A DNA stretch of 53,527 nt from Halobacteriales archaeon QH_6_64_20 (GTDB taxonomy: Archaea > Halobacteriota > Halobacteria > Halobacteriales > Halococcaceae): NCBI GenBank assembly GCA_003021235.1, contig PXQR01000064.1:1-53527 (forward strand). The letters run 5' to 3'. A program made the position numbers and the translations under genes. The notes under the pieces are model-generated. The model did no database searches. It was not told the origin of the DNA and saw only the letters and a program-made list of their open reading frames with translations. Positions 28,236-37,238 of this stretch are shown in pieces (the stretch's first letter is position 1; every line of letters begins with the position of its first letter).

Positions 28236-30473
28236 CTACTCGTCGAAGAGTTCACGCAACACCTCGTTTTGGGCCTTCCGGAGGTGTGCGTGGAGCGTCG
28301 GTGAACTGATCGCCATCGACTCGGCGACTTCCTCGGCAGTGCTCTCTCGCGGCCAGTCGAAGTAGCCCGCACGGTAGGCCGCTTCGAGCGCCCCGTGTTG
28401 CCTGTCGGTGAGGTCGTCGAACACGCTACCTGAAAGCGCCTCGCTCCGTTCGATAGGACGGTCGAGTTCGCGTTTCGATAGCAGCTCCGTTTCGGGGAAC
28501 TCACCCTGAACGTGCGCGACGAGTGATCGGATGTTCACGTCGGGTGCGACCTCGACGACGATTCGGCTCTCGCCGCTCTCAGCATGCAGTGATCGGACGT
28601 TGGTCCCGTACTCGATCAGCTCTGAGAGCAACGATTCACCCGAGAGGGGGAACTCGAAGAGATCACTGTCGCCGCGCTCGCTGATCCGCCGCGTCGCCGT
28701 GATCCCGGGGGTCTCGGCTACCAGTTCGTGAACGCGCTCGGATGAAGTTCCTTTGACCGACATATAGGTGAGCAACGTTCCCTCATCGACGGGCACCAGT
28801 CCTTCGAGATCGAACATACACTCCGCCCGGCTCGAAATCCCAGTGAACGCCGAGGTCGGATCGGTACAGGTCAGTTCGAGTTCCACGACCGCGTCCGTGA
28901 TCAACATCCGTTTGCTCTCAGCGGCGTTGATCGCATGTCCGATCGTCTCACCCAGTTCGTCGAGGACAGCCACTTCCCGTTGGTCGAAAGCGTTCTCCCG
29001 GTTCGAAAAGAGGACTAGTACCCCGTAGACGATTCGGTCGTGCGTTAGCGGAATCGTCGTCCATAACCCTTCATTGAGCGGTTCGTCCGGGATCGATTCG
29101 AGAGCGATACCGGGATCGGGCCCGTCCGATCCGAGCCGATGGTCGACTGACCGGCTTACGGGTGTCGTCGTCGATTCGTCGCTTCCGTTCGAGGTGCTGT
29201 CGGTAGCGACCTGCTCGTCGGCCGCGACGGTCCACTGGATCGACTCCTGTGTCCCTATTGTCCCGCGACCGACCCAGGCAGCTCGGTACACTTCCGAGGC
29301 TACTAATCGTTCACAGACTGTCCGTTCGATTTCCTTTCGTGTCGTCGCTCCGACCAGTGCCCGGTTGACCTCGCGGATAACCGTGTTGATCGCGTCGAGT
29401 CGTGCCAGTTCGTCACGTTGCCGACGGAGCCGTCGTTCGCGTCGCTTCCGATCCGTGACGTCCTGGACGACGAGTGTGGTCCCGAGTGAGCGTTCGTGTC
29501 GGTCACCGATCGGCGATGGCCGGATCTCGAACGTTCGATCGTTCAAATCGAGTTCCAGAGGGCCGTCTTCGGTGTCGAAGTCGAGTTCGGTGACGGTGAC
29601 GAGCGATCCCACGGGCTGACCCAGTACCGCGGACGGCTCGCAGTCGAAGACGGCCGCCGCTTCCGGATTGATGTAGATGATTCGCCGCGCAGTGTCGAGA
29701 ACGAGGACACCGTCTTCGAGGCTAGTAACGGCGGCTCGTCGTCCGATCTGGCGTGTCGCCGGCATTACCTCCAGGAGCCGATAGCGAAACAGCGCGTACC
29801 CGAACGAGATGCCGGTCACTGCGAACGCGTACGGGGTGAGATCGAGCAGTGGTTTCCGGAGCGGCGGTATCTCGAACACGGAGAACACGATCGCAACGAC
29901 TGGTACAGCCACCCCGAAGATGAGGAGGATCGACTGGTCGACGTAAAGATAGTCCGAACGGGAGATCAATCGAAGGAGCAGAAGCGAACCGGTCCCGACT
30001 AATCCGATCGTATAGACCGTGTTCACCCAGAACCACGGCCCGAACTCCTGGCTGAGGAGCGCAAGCCCATCGACCATGACGACCTCGTTCACTGCCCACA
30101 TGAGCCCGTACCATTGGTTGGTCCAAGAAGCGACGATGGTCAGTCCCGGCACGACAAGTAGTAGTCCCAGTATCTTCCGGTCGAACAGCTCGTCGTAGCC
30201 GGTATACTCCATTGTAAACGCCAACCAGAACACTGGTGCGAGCGCACCCCCGATCCATTGGACGCTCTCCAAGAGCAACCGCCACTGCGGGGGGTAAGTA
30301 AGCACACCGAGAAGGTGGCTGGACGAATACCAGGTGAAGGCGAGCATGAGACCGGCGAAGGTCCGCGCTCCGGGGTCGGAGCGGTGGCGCCATCCGTAGA
30401 TCGCTAACCCGGCGGTCGTCGCCACCGAAACGGCCAGCAACGCCACATGGAGGGCGATCGTAGTGAGGGTCAT
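28236..30473 (-). CDS. 7TM-PAS-GAF-HTH_10 membrane sensor regulator
   Basis: Protein of 745 residues from ATG 30473. Residues 1-210 are the seven-helix N-terminal region used by haloarchaeal sensors (RHRSDPGARTFAGLMLAFTW, then LLLESVQWIGGALAPVFWLA and FTMEYTGYDE). A PAS domain follows (about 230-335, with LEDGVLVLDTARRIIYINPE), then GAF (about 365-520), the Bat-type domain (about 525-680) and a C-terminal HTH_10 domain (DDLTDRQHGALEAAYRAGYF, then STAEEVAESMAISSPTLHAH). No kinase core is present, so it would couple a membrane signal directly to DNA binding. A decayed paralogue lies divergently at 30963. Signal and targets are unknown. Confidence 0.9.
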   Translation of the reverse strand: MTLTTIALHVALLAVSVATTAGLAIYGWRHRSDPGARTFAGLMLAFTWYSSSHLLGVLTYPPQWRLLLESVQWIGGALAPVFWLAFTMEYTGYDELFDRKILGLLLVVPGLTIVASWTNQWYGLMWAVNEVVMVDGLALLSQEFGPWFWVNTVYTIGLVGTGSLLLLRLISRSDYLYVDQSILLIFGVAVPVVAIVFSVFEIPPLRKPLLDLTPYAFAVTGISFGYALFRYRLLEVMPATRQIGRRAAVTSLEDGVLVLDTARRIIYINPEAAAVFDCEPSAVLGQPVGSLVTVTELDFDTEDGPLELDLNDRTFEIRPSPIGDRHERSLGTTLVVQDVTDRKRRERRLRRQRDELARLDAINTVIREVNRALVGATTRKEIERTVCERLVASEVYRAAWVGRGTIGTQESIQWTVAADEQVATDSTSNGSDESTTTPVSRSVDHRLGSDGPDPGIALESIPDEPLNEGLWTTIPLTHDRIVYGVLVLFSNRENAFDQREVAVLDELGETIGHAINAAESKRMLITDAVVELELTCTDPTSAFTGISSRAECMFDLEGLVPVDEGTLLTYMSVKGTSSERVHELVAETPGITATRRISERGDSDLFEFPLSGESLLSELIEYGTNVRSLHAESGESRIVVEVAPDVNIRSLVAHVQGEFPETELLSKRELDRPIERSEALSGSVFDDLTDRQHGALEAAYRAGYFDWPRESTAEEVAESMAISSPTLHAHLRKAQNEVLRELFDE

Positions 30474-30682
30474 CGTGTGTGAGGTGAAGATCGGTTCATG
30501 AACCGGACTATTTTGCTGGGTAATAATACTATCCCACGACAACGAGGGATTATAAACTCCATCTCTCAATGAAACCAGCACTCGCCCTGGTTGCTATAGC
30601 CATACCTTAACGCAATTGATTCCATAGCTGATTCACTGAGTTAGCGACCCCGACTCCGGGAATCGGACACTAACCGTGTAGC

Positions 30683-30961
30683 GTGGAGATCGAGGATGGC
30701 ACTCACTCTACGCCCCGTGTGAGCTTCAGCCAGTTCCCGATCGAGTGGCGTCGAATCGCGGCTGCACTGATACGCGGAACTGGACTGATCAATCGTAGTG
30801 AACTCGTCCACGCGAACGGGACTCTCGCCGGTTTTCACGGCTACGAACCCCCTGACGAACTCATCAGAACAGGGTGGCACACCCGGCATAGGGCTGGCGA
30901 ACGCGAGCGTATCGAACCCGACGTGTTAGCGCGTGTTCGTGACCGAACGAGGCGGCGCTGA
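30683..30961 (+). pseudogene. PAS-domain fragment
   Basis: The frame encodes ELVHANGTLAGFHGYEPPDE, then LIRTGWHTRH and ERERIEPDVLARVRD, the second half of a typical haloarchaeal PAS domain (VYAN...GYESPDEL...ERERIE). The preceding 40 residues do not match, and no effector domain follows. It is a remnant of a sensor gene, lying just before the 7TM fragment. Confidence 0.6.
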
Positions 30962-30962
30962 G

Positions 30963-31510
30963 ATGCTCATTACAGCACTCGTATACATCGCGTGCTCGGT
31001 CCGTCGGCTCTGCTCACCGGCAGGCTTACGAGCTATGCGTGGCGCCGTCAAGACGGACCCGGGGTGCGTCCGTTCGTCGGACTCATGGCGGCCGTGACTC
31101 TTCGGTCAGGCTGTTCGGCCGCGACGCTGCTAGCGCGTGATCCGGGGTTACATCTGCTTATAGAGCAAGTGCAATGGCTCGGCATCGTGTTCGTGCCGGT
31201 CCTTTGGGTGTTGTTCGCGATGTCTTAGACGGGCTATGACGGGATTGCTTCGGCGCGAACGGTCAGAGTGCTGTCGATCGTTCCGCTGTTGACAGTTGGC
31301 TTGGTGTCGACTCCGCAGTGGCGCGGGTTAGTCTGGGATCACGGCTCGATTTCGATCGTTCAGGGTGTGGCGATCGCCGTTAGGGGTCTCGGTGGTCTGT
31401 ACTGGGTGGTTTCGATCTACGGTCACACGCTCATCGGCATCGGGGTGTTACTGGTTCTCCGGTTGGTGTTCGTCTCCGATTACCCCATCGAGGATCAGAT
31501 CGATACGAAA
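30963..31510 (+). pseudogene. Decayed 7TM sensor N-terminus, paralogue of the gene at 28236
   Basis: LLIEQVQWLGIVFVPVLWVL and, after an in-frame TAG, TGYDGIASARTVRVLSIVPL align with LLLESVQWIGGALAPVFWLA and the TGYDE helix of the intact sensor; GLYWVVSIYGHTLIGIGVLL and LRLVFVSDYPIEDQ follow. There is at least one frameshift near 31000 (MLITALVYIA is in another frame), one amber codon near 31227, and loss of all downstream domains. Confidence 0.75.
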
Positions 31511-31570
31511 CCGACGTGCGTCAGCCGTGAGGACGCTCAAAACGCGGAGATCACCGTTCTCGTTCGTTCC

Positions 31571-31759
31571 TTATTCGGTCGGCGGCCGTTCCTCCGACCG
31601 TCCCGTCACCGATCCCTCGATTCCCCGCCGCTCGCTGTCGATTTCGTGTCCGGTTTCGACGTAGTGATCGATCGCGAGGCCCGATTGCTCGCTTCGAGTA
31701 CAGCTCTCGGTGCTCACGGACCACCCACACTCGATGCAGTAGGTCACGCGGTATGACAC
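31571..31759 (-). CDS. Small zinc-binding protein
   Basis: Protein of 62 residues from GTG 31759 (VSYRVTYCIECGWSVSTESC). CIEC followed by IDHYVETGHEID gives a C-x2-C...H-x6-H set, a common haloarchaeal zinc-finger layout. The first 40 residues look well conserved in style, while the Arg-rich last 20 may be an altered tail after a frameshift. It lies convergent to the end of the 7TM remnant. Function unknown. Confidence 0.6.
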   Translation of the reverse strand: MSYRVTYCIECGWSVSTESCTRSEQSGLAIDHYVETGHEIDSERRGIEGSVTGRSEERPPTE

Positions 31760-32298
31760 GCTTGTACGCAGTAACCCTACCCGGATAGTGTTGTTGTGAG
31801 AGTCCGAGTGACGACAGTTCACGCTTCGAGCACGGGGACACGCTCGGCGAGGTCGGATCGTTGCCCGACTGTCAGCCGCTCGTTCGTCGGGCACGGTCAC
31901 CCTCGGGACCGAGCACGGTTATTGGTAAGGCGTTTACTCGTATGTTCACAAACGCTTATTGAACTTCGGTGTCAAGCGATCGTTCGCACGCTTTGCCGGC
32001 TCCCCGTTCGTCCGCTCGTCGGACAGGGTAAAAGTCCCCGTCGCCGGGGAAGGGTGCATCACCGTTCGACCCGGCCCTCGGCGCATAGCACTCCGATCCG
32101 GTCGGGTCGAACGCCTCTGACACGAAGCGGTACTGTGGATGGGATGGGATCGATCCGCTTCGGTCCTTTCCCGCCGCTTCAACGGTGCGGGCGACCCACG
32201 GGGGAGACCACCCTCAGGGTGCAATGTCCTTGATGATCCGCCCGTGGCGACCGCGAACCATTCGTCAGAGCAATAGGTGTTAGTTTTTCGCCCTGTAC
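31760..32298. other. Intergenic region without a recognisable gene
   Basis: About 540 nt. I see no convincing coding frame. A GC hairpin (tccccgtcgccgggga, 32035-32050) is present. The area continues the decayed tract that begins at about 18 kb. Confidence 0.4.
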
Positions 32299-32307
32299 AT
32301 GCGTCTG

Positions 32308-32313
32308 TATAAA
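32308..32313 (+). promoter_or_regulatory. TATA box upstream of a 34-codon frame
   Basis: TATAAA, part of a TGTATAAAT context in a locally AT-rich stretch, lies 28 nt before the ATG at 32341. The spacing fits a leaderless start. Confidence 0.35.
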
Positions 32314-32340
32314 TCCGTCCGTGTGGATTCTACTTTCGTT

Positions 32341-32445
32341 ATGAACGTGGTGTCAAAGTACAGCTATCAGCTCTCGGGATCGGATACCCGACACTTTTCG
32401 AGTACGAGGAACTACTACGAAGTCACGATCGGATATATCAAATAA
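32341..32445 (+). CDS. Possible leaderless micro-protein
   Basis: 34 codons (MNVVSKYSYQLSGSDTRHFS and so on, to GYIK). The composition is Tyr/Ser-rich and unlike typical acidic haloarchaeal proteins, so it may be a fragment or chance. The TATA box at 32308 with leaderless spacing is the only support. Confidence 0.25.
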   Translation: MNVVSKYSYQLSGSDTRHFSSTRNYYEVTIGYIK

Positions 32446-32679
32446 TCACTGATTTTTGCCCATCGAGGATGCTGTCCGAAAACCAATGTCCGCCCCGGAG
32501 ACGTCTCAGACATCCCACGAAGACCCACCCTCCGTGCTCGAATTTAGCGGATCGAACAACAACTACGCAACGGTGGGCCCCCTCGTTCGCAGTCGGTCGC
32601 CGGTCGCGGATTCCACACGTTTCCGTGCTTGCGTGTTCGGTCGGTGAACGCCGATCGGCGTCCGGCGGTCGATCAACAC

Positions 32680-33870
32680 TCAGAGCGTCGCAGCGAGTCC
32701 GTCGGCAACCCGAAATCCCAGATCGTCCTTCGACCCGGTAAAGACGGAGACCTCCCCTCCGCGGACGAACAGCGCGCGAGTTTCGTCCCCGCCCATCACG
32801 CTCGCGTCGTTTGCAACGACGAACTCCAGTTCCACGCGTTCGAGGAGGTCACGGGCCTTCCCGATCATCGCCTCGTCGTCGCCCGACGTCTCGGCTTTGA
32901 ACCCGACGATCGCGAGATCGGGGTACTCCGCTCGAACCGTGTCGAGGAGCTTCGGCGTTGGTTCGAGGTCGAGGGAAAGATCGCCGCCCGAACGGATCTT
33001 CTCTCCTGCGGTGTCGGTCGTGTAATCGGAGATCGCCGCCGCCGAAACCAGTGCATCGGCGTCCCCCGCGCTCTCGTCAACCGCCGCGAGCATCTCGGCG
33101 GCGCTCTCGACCCGCTTCGCCGTCGCGTAGGGCACGTCGTGACCGGACGAGCCGGAATCGGAGCCGGGGCTGGCATCGAGCGAACCGTGAACGAGCGTGA
33201 CCTCGGCCCCGCGGACGTAACACGCTCGCGCGATCGCTCTGCCCGTCCGACCCGAGGCGCGGTTCGTAAGCACCCTAACAGGGTCGATCCGTTCGGCGGT
33301 CGCCCCGCTCGTGACGATCACCGTTCGACCGTCGAGGGGACGCTCGCCGGTTGCCCGCGCGGTCGTGAGACAGATCGCATCCCCGGTCGCGATCTTCGCT
33401 TTGCCCTCCTCGATCCGTGGCGGGACGAAGCGAACGCCCCAGGACTCGACGCGCGCAATGGCGTCCGTGACCCCTGGGTGGTCGTACATCGGCTCGTGCA
33501 TCGCCGGCGCGATCACGACCGGCACGCCGCTTCCCAGCGCGGTCGTCGCACACGTAGTTACAGGAGTGTCGTCGATCGCCGCCCCGATTTTGCCCACTGT
33601 GTTCGCCGTCGCGGGCGCGATCAGCAACACGTCCGCCCAGCCCTCGCGGCCACACAGTTCGACGTGTTCGATGTTTCCCGTGATCTCGGTGACGACGGGA
33701 TTCTCAGTGGCGAACTCGACGCTCCAGGGGTGAACGATTCCTTGGGCGCTTTCGGTCATCACGGCGCGAACCGTCGCGCCGCGCCGGCGCAGTTCGTGGA
33801 CGAGCTCGGTGGTCTTGACCGCCGCGATCGACCCGGAGACACAGAGCGCGACGTTGACGCCCGCTAGCAT
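32680..33870 (-). CDS. coaBC: Phosphopantothenoylcysteine decarboxylase / phosphopantothenate-cysteine ligase
   Basis: Protein of 396 residues. The N-terminal flavoprotein CoaC half begins MLAGVNVALCVSGSIAAVKT and includes the FMN/active-site region IAPATANTVGKIG and the PAMHEPMYDHP loop. The CoaB half starts near residue 185 (GRTVIVTSGATAERIDPVRV) and has TNRASGRTGRAIARA, SAAAISDYTT and LVGFKAET-like (LAIVGFKAET) motifs. It makes 4'-phosphopantetheine precursors for CoA from phosphopantothenate and cysteine. Single gene in the cytoplasm; it acts downstream of pantoate kinase (15660). Confidence 0.93.
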   Translation of the reverse strand: MLAGVNVALCVSGSIAAVKTTELVHELRRRGATVRAVMTESAQGIVHPWSVEFATENPVVTEITGNIEHVELCGREGWADVLLIAPATANTVGKIGAAIDDTPVTTCATTALGSGVPVVIAPAMHEPMYDHPGVTDAIARVESWGVRFVPPRIEEGKAKIATGDAICLTTARATGERPLDGRTVIVTSGATAERIDPVRVLTNRASGRTGRAIARACYVRGAEVTLVHGSLDASPGSDSGSSGHDVPYATAKRVESAAEMLAAVDESAGDADALVSAAAISDYTTDTAGEKIRSGGDLSLDLEPTPKLLDTVRAEYPDLAIVGFKAETSGDDEAMIGKARDLLERVELEFVVANDASVMGGDETRALFVRGGEVSVFTGSKDDLGFRVADGLAATL

Positions 33871-34024
33871 TCGAGCGGACGTAGGATGCCGACGCTAAAA
33901 AGCCGTCCGTCGACTCGAAACCCGCCGATCGGGCACGTCGTTTCGCCGGTCGGCCGTTTCGCTCGGTCTCAGCGATACGAGTTCGTAGGGCGCGAACGAA
34001 AGCGTGCGACCCGCGCTTCGTCGG

Positions 34025-35449
34025 TCAGCGCTTCCGGCGTGTCGCAAGCAACGCCGCGCCGAGAACGGCGAGCAGCGCCACGACGAAACCGAAACCCGGG
34101 CCGGTCGTCTCGGTCGCCGCGTCCACACCGGCTTCGGTTCCCGTCGCCTCGACCGAGGCGGTCGAGGTCGTCGAAACGGCCGTCGTGTCCGGCGCAGGCG
34201 TCGCCGTTTCGGTCGTCTCAGCCGCCGTTGCCGTTTCGGTCATCGTCGTCTCGATCGGCGCGCTCGTTTCCGTCGTCGCAGTTGGGGTCACCGAGGTCAT
34301 CGTTCCCGGGGCGGTCGTCGCGTTCGACCGGGTCGTCGTGTTCGGCCCGGTCGCCATCGTGGCCTCGGCCGAGCGCTCGGTGAGCGTCGGGGGCGTCACG
34401 TCGAGCGTCACTCGCTCGGCGCTGACGTCACCCGATCCGAAGGCCACGAACGTCCCGAACTCGGTTAGGTTACCGGTCGAAACCGCGTTCTCGGCGGGTC
34501 GGCTCGTACTATCGAGGTCGCTCCAGGAACCGCCGTCGTAGCGCCACAGCGCGAGCGAGGACACCTCGCCGCTAGCGTTCCGGTAGTGGACGGTCAGCGA
34601 GTCGAGCACCGGCGCGAGGTCCTCCGAAGTCGCGGCCGTGGCGACGATCGAACTGTTGATGCCTACCCTACCTTCGGGTTCGCTCGGGGTCGAGTCGGTG
34701 CCCCGCATCGCGACGTTGGTCGTGACGAACGAGAAGGTCCCGGAACCGACGTCGAGCCGGGTCACGACGTTCGCCGTCGAGTCCTGCCGAGCCATGAGGT
34801 CCTGGTTCGAGTTGTTGCGCGCGACGTTCTCGACGATCCGGTTTTGCCTCGCACGGTATTCGAGGTGGATGCCCCACTTGTTCTCGTTCGCAACGTTTCG
34901 AGTTACCAGGTTCCGTTCGGCGTTGCGGACGTGGATCCCGAGCGCGTTGTCGTAGGCGTAGTTGTGTCGCACGACGACGTTCGTGCTTTCCTGGACGAGG
35001 TAGCCCTCGATACTACCGGTCGCCGTGGAGTTCTCGACGACGCCACCCGTCGCGTTCACGAAGGAAATCGCACGAACCCAGTTATCGGCCGCAACATTGC
35101 GCACTGTGACGTTCGACTGGGGGACGTCGCCGTTGTCGACGCGAACTCCGTAGTTCGACCGATTGCCCGCGAGGGTGTGTCCGCCACCGTCGAAGACCAC
35201 GTCGCTCGCGGTGATCGCGATGCAGGGATCGGCGCTCGTGTTCGTGACGTTCGTCGTGAGCAAGTATTCGCCCGGCTCGTCGATCGTCCCACACGAGTCG
35301 ATCGGGGTCGGCGATCCCGTCTGTGCGCTCACGACGCCGGCCCCGATTCCGGCTATCACCGTCGCGAGGGCGACCAGCATCGCAACCACGAGTACGCTGT
35401 TGGGTCGTGTCGTCGGTGCTACCGTCCGTCCGCTTGCCTTCCCCTCCAT
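34025..35449 (-). CDS. Secreted/surface NosD-like beta-helix protein with PGF-CTERM anchor
   Basis: 474 residues from ATG 35449; an ATG at 35464 is also possible, but the TATATAA-like box at 35477-35484 favours the inner, leaderless one. A Sec-type signal (LVVAMLVALATVIAGIGAGV then VSAQ) is followed by parallel beta-helix repeats (FDGGGHTLAG, VRNVAADNWVRAISF, VVVRHNYAYDNALGIHV, RNLVTRNVANENKWGIHLEY) typical of NosD/CASH domains. A Thr/Ala/Ser-rich, glycosylation-type stretch (about 370-445) precedes TGPGFGFVVALLAVLGAALL and RRKR, the PGF-CTERM sorting signal read by archaeosortase A. It is therefore processed and anchored at the cell surface. Ligand unknown. Confidence 0.87.
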   Translation of the reverse strand: MEGKASGRTVAPTTRPNSVLVVAMLVALATVIAGIGAGVVSAQTGSPTPIDSCGTIDEPGEYLLTTNVTNTSADPCIAITASDVVFDGGGHTLAGNRSNYGVRVDNGDVPQSNVTVRNVAADNWVRAISFVNATGGVVENSTATGSIEGYLVQESTNVVVRHNYAYDNALGIHVRNAERNLVTRNVANENKWGIHLEYRARQNRIVENVARNNSNQDLMARQDSTANVVTRLDVGSGTFSFVTTNVAMRGTDSTPSEPEGRVGINSSIVATAATSEDLAPVLDSLTVHYRNASGEVSSLALWRYDGGSWSDLDSTSRPAENAVSTGNLTEFGTFVAFGSGDVSAERVTLDVTPPTLTERSAEATMATGPNTTTRSNATTAPGTMTSVTPTATTETSAPIETTMTETATAAETTETATPAPDTTAVSTTSTASVEATGTEAGVDAATETTGPGFGFVVALLAVLGAALLATRRKR

Positions 35450-35476
35450 GTGTATATTGCGCATGTTTCTCGTTAG

Positions 35477-35484
35477 TTATATAA
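35477..35484 (-). promoter_or_regulatory. TATA box of the PGF-CTERM gene
   Basis: TTATATAA (self-complementary) lies 28-35 nt upstream of the ATG at 35449. It supports that codon as the start of a leaderless mRNA. Because it is palindromic, it might also serve the plus strand. Confidence 0.5.
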
Positions 35485-35586
35485 CTATGGTAATATTGAA
35501 ATAACTCCTGGAACATCGGTTTCAGTTGCGAAACGCCGTCGATTCGATCGGCCGAGCAACCGAAGGTTTAGGTCTACTGGTAGAAT

Positions 35587-36123
35587 ATGAGGGGTGTGGA
35601 CGCAGTCGAAGTCAGCACGGTGATCTACCTGCCACCCGAAGAGGTGTACGACTTCCTCGTTGATTTCCCCGGCTATGCGAACTACTCGAAGTACCTCACC
35701 GACGTCCGCCGGCACGGCGACGGGTCGCCCGGCACCGAGTACGACCTGCGATTCGAGTGGTGGAAACTCGCCTATACCGCCCGCTCACGCGTCACGGGCG
35801 TTTCCCCGCCGACGAGGATCGACTGGGAGATCGTAAAAGACCTCTCGGCTCATGGCTTCTGGCACGTCGAGGCGGTTCCCGAGGAGGCGCCGTCGGATCG
35901 CGAGACGGCCTCTCGGGTGCGGCTCCACGTTTCCTTCGACGCCGGTTCGGTGAACGAGAGCGCGATCGACCTCCCAGCGCTCGTCTCGCTCGGTTGGGTC
36001 GTGAAAAAGGTCAAACCGCTCATCGAAAACGAGGCCGAACGGATCGTCTCGCGCATCGTCGCCGACCTCGAAGGCCAGCGGCGCGAGGTCGAGTTGACGA
36101 TCCACGACGTGGGAGGTGAGTGA
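35587..36123 (+). CDS. SRPBCC (Coq10/polyketide-cyclase-type) ligand-binding protein
   Basis: Protein of 178 residues from ATG 35587. The SRPBCC/START fold is seen as EVSTVIYLPPEEVYDFLVDF, then YANYSKYLTDVRRHGDGSPG, WEIVKDLSAHGFWHVEAVPE and the long final helix PLIENEAERIVSRIVADLEG. No signal or membrane helix is present. Such proteins bind hydrophobic ligands such as quinones or polyketides, and in haloarchaea many are of unknown function. Single gene, divergent from the PGF-CTERM gene. Its last codons overlap the start of a dispersed repeat (36113). Confidence 0.83.
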   Translation: MRGVDAVEVSTVIYLPPEEVYDFLVDFPGYANYSKYLTDVRRHGDGSPGTEYDLRFEWWKLAYTARSRVTGVSPPTRIDWEIVKDLSAHGFWHVEAVPEEAPSDRETASRVRLHVSFDAGSVNESAIDLPALVSLGWVVKKVKPLIENEAERIVSRIVADLEGQRREVELTIHDVGGE

Positions 36124-36232
36124 CCGGAGGGAACGAACGGGAACGACCGTGGACTAAAAACACTCACTCGCCGCCGAAGGCGGCTCGTTCGCGCTGAACC
36201 GCTCGCTCACCTTCGGTTCGCTTACGGATGCG
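36113..36232. repeat. Dispersed intergenic repeat, copy A
   Basis: Blocks gaggtgagtgaccg, gaacgggaacgaccgtg and gaaccgctcgctc...ttcg...ctcgctt-like ending in cggatgcg occur in the same order at 42158-42300 (copy B), with different spacer sequence between them. It is rich in CTCGCTC and inverted GAGCGAG words. It looks like a short mobile or MITE-like intergenic repeat rather than coding sequence. Confidence 0.6.
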
Positions 36233-36366
36233 TGTCTCTCAACTGAACGCTTCGCTCACAAGATCACCCCGGCGACCGCAAATTCAGCAGCGGTTCGGCC
36301 TATTGGGTCGAGTGATCGACGTCTACGGCTCCGAAGGTCGAGAGCATCCCGACCGTCGCTGATTGC

Positions 36367-36942
36367 TTACTCGCTCGGTTGCTCGTAGTCGCCGCCGAAG
36401 CGGATGAAAAAGTACGCCAGCCCGAGCGTCGACATCATCGCTGCCATCGCCGCGACGCCGAGCGATTTCGCGCTGTTGGGCAGGGCGGTCGATGAGCCGC
36501 CACCGCCGCCGGAGCCAACCGTCACCGCACCGACCATGCCGGCGCTGGCGTGAGGGGTACAGACGTACTCGAAACTTGCCGCCTCCTCGAACGTATGACT
36601 GTAAGTGAATCCCTCGTCTTCGATCGATTCGTGCCCCCAGTCGCCGCTCTCGGGGGCGACGTTGTGGCCGCCGGACTCCCAGACCCACTCGACTGTTCCA
36701 CCCGGTTCGACCTGGACTTCCTCCGGTTCGAAAACGAGTTCGCCACCGGGACCGACCTGCACGGTCGTCGTCGCGCCGCCGCCACCGCCTCCGCCGCCGC
36801 TCTCGTTGCCCCCTCCCTCCTGCGCCGCGGCGGTGCCCGCTGCGCCCGCCGCGGTCGCCGCACCGGCGGCCGTCCGGAGGAAGGCCCGCCGACCGACCTC
36901 GCCGCCGTCAGCGCTACCGTCGATACCCTCTCCGTCTGTCAT
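36367..36942 (-). CDS. hcp: Halocyanin-type blue copper protein, membrane-anchored
   Basis: Protein of 191 residues. A twin-arginine signal (VGRRAFLRTAAGAATAAGAA) leads to a Gly-rich linker and a plastocyanin-like domain. The type 1 copper ligands are visible: His in WESGGHNVAPE, then Cys and His in YVCTPHASAGM, with Met at the end. A C-terminal hydrophobic helix (about 158-180, SLGVAAMAAMMSTLGLAYFF) would anchor it in the membrane. It carries electrons at the outer face, probably to a terminal oxidase or nitrite reductase. It stands alone, but the window also encodes a multicopper oxidase. Confidence 0.92.
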   Translation of the reverse strand: MTDGEGIDGSADGGEVGRRAFLRTAAGAATAAGAAGTAAAQEGGGNESGGGGGGGGATTTVQVGPGGELVFEPEEVQVEPGGTVEWVWESGGHNVAPESGDWGHESIEDEGFTYSHTFEEAASFEYVCTPHASAGMVGAVTVGSGGGGGSSTALPNSAKSLGVAAMAAMMSTLGLAYFFIRFGGDYEQPSE

Positions 36943-36984
36943 GCCTCTGTCTTTGCGCCGGCCGATACTGAAGGCTTCGGATGC

Positions 36985-37200
36985 ACCTTTTTGCTGATGT
37001 CCTCGCTCGCTCCCTGCGGTCGCTCACTGCGGAGCCAGCAAAAATCTGCACGGTCACAGCAAAGCTGTTCCCTGCTCTCGTTCGCTCGCATGCTCGCTCG
37101 CGAGAGCACGAAAGACGCTCGCTCACCTCGATTCGCTCGCGCGTGCAGCGCTTGTCTGCTGACCGCACCGCAGTGCGTTGGTTTATGATCGCCGAGTGGC
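36985..37200. repeat. CTCGCTC-rich low-complexity intergenic block
   Basis: About 215 nt dominated by CGCTCGCTC, TTCGCTCGC and GCGAGCG words with many local inverted repeats, and no believable coding frame. It also holds gcaaaaatctgca (37039-37051), nearly the inverse of tgcagattttgc at 37959-37970. Similar blocks occur at 36150-36240 and 42050-42300. Confidence 0.5.
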
Positions 37201-37238
37201 AGGCTTTGCACCGATGGCCGAGTATTGTATTGCCCGAT

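Noticed and set aside
31960-32300. RNase P RNA or another structured RNA in the gap before 32.3 kb
   Set aside because: One GC hairpin exists, but the conserved core sequences of RNase P RNA are not seen.
30641-32460. A transposon or insertion sequence in the decayed region
   Set aside because: No transposase similarity and no terminal inverted repeats were found; the recognisable pieces are sensor-gene and zinc-protein fragments.
32486-32647. A 53-codon plus-strand frame beginning MSAPETSQTS
   Set aside because: No domain, no promoter at suitable distance and no natural ending; probably chance.
36985-37200. A CRISPR-like array in the CTCGCTC-rich block
   Set aside because: The repeats are short words without constant spacing or unique spacers of equal length.
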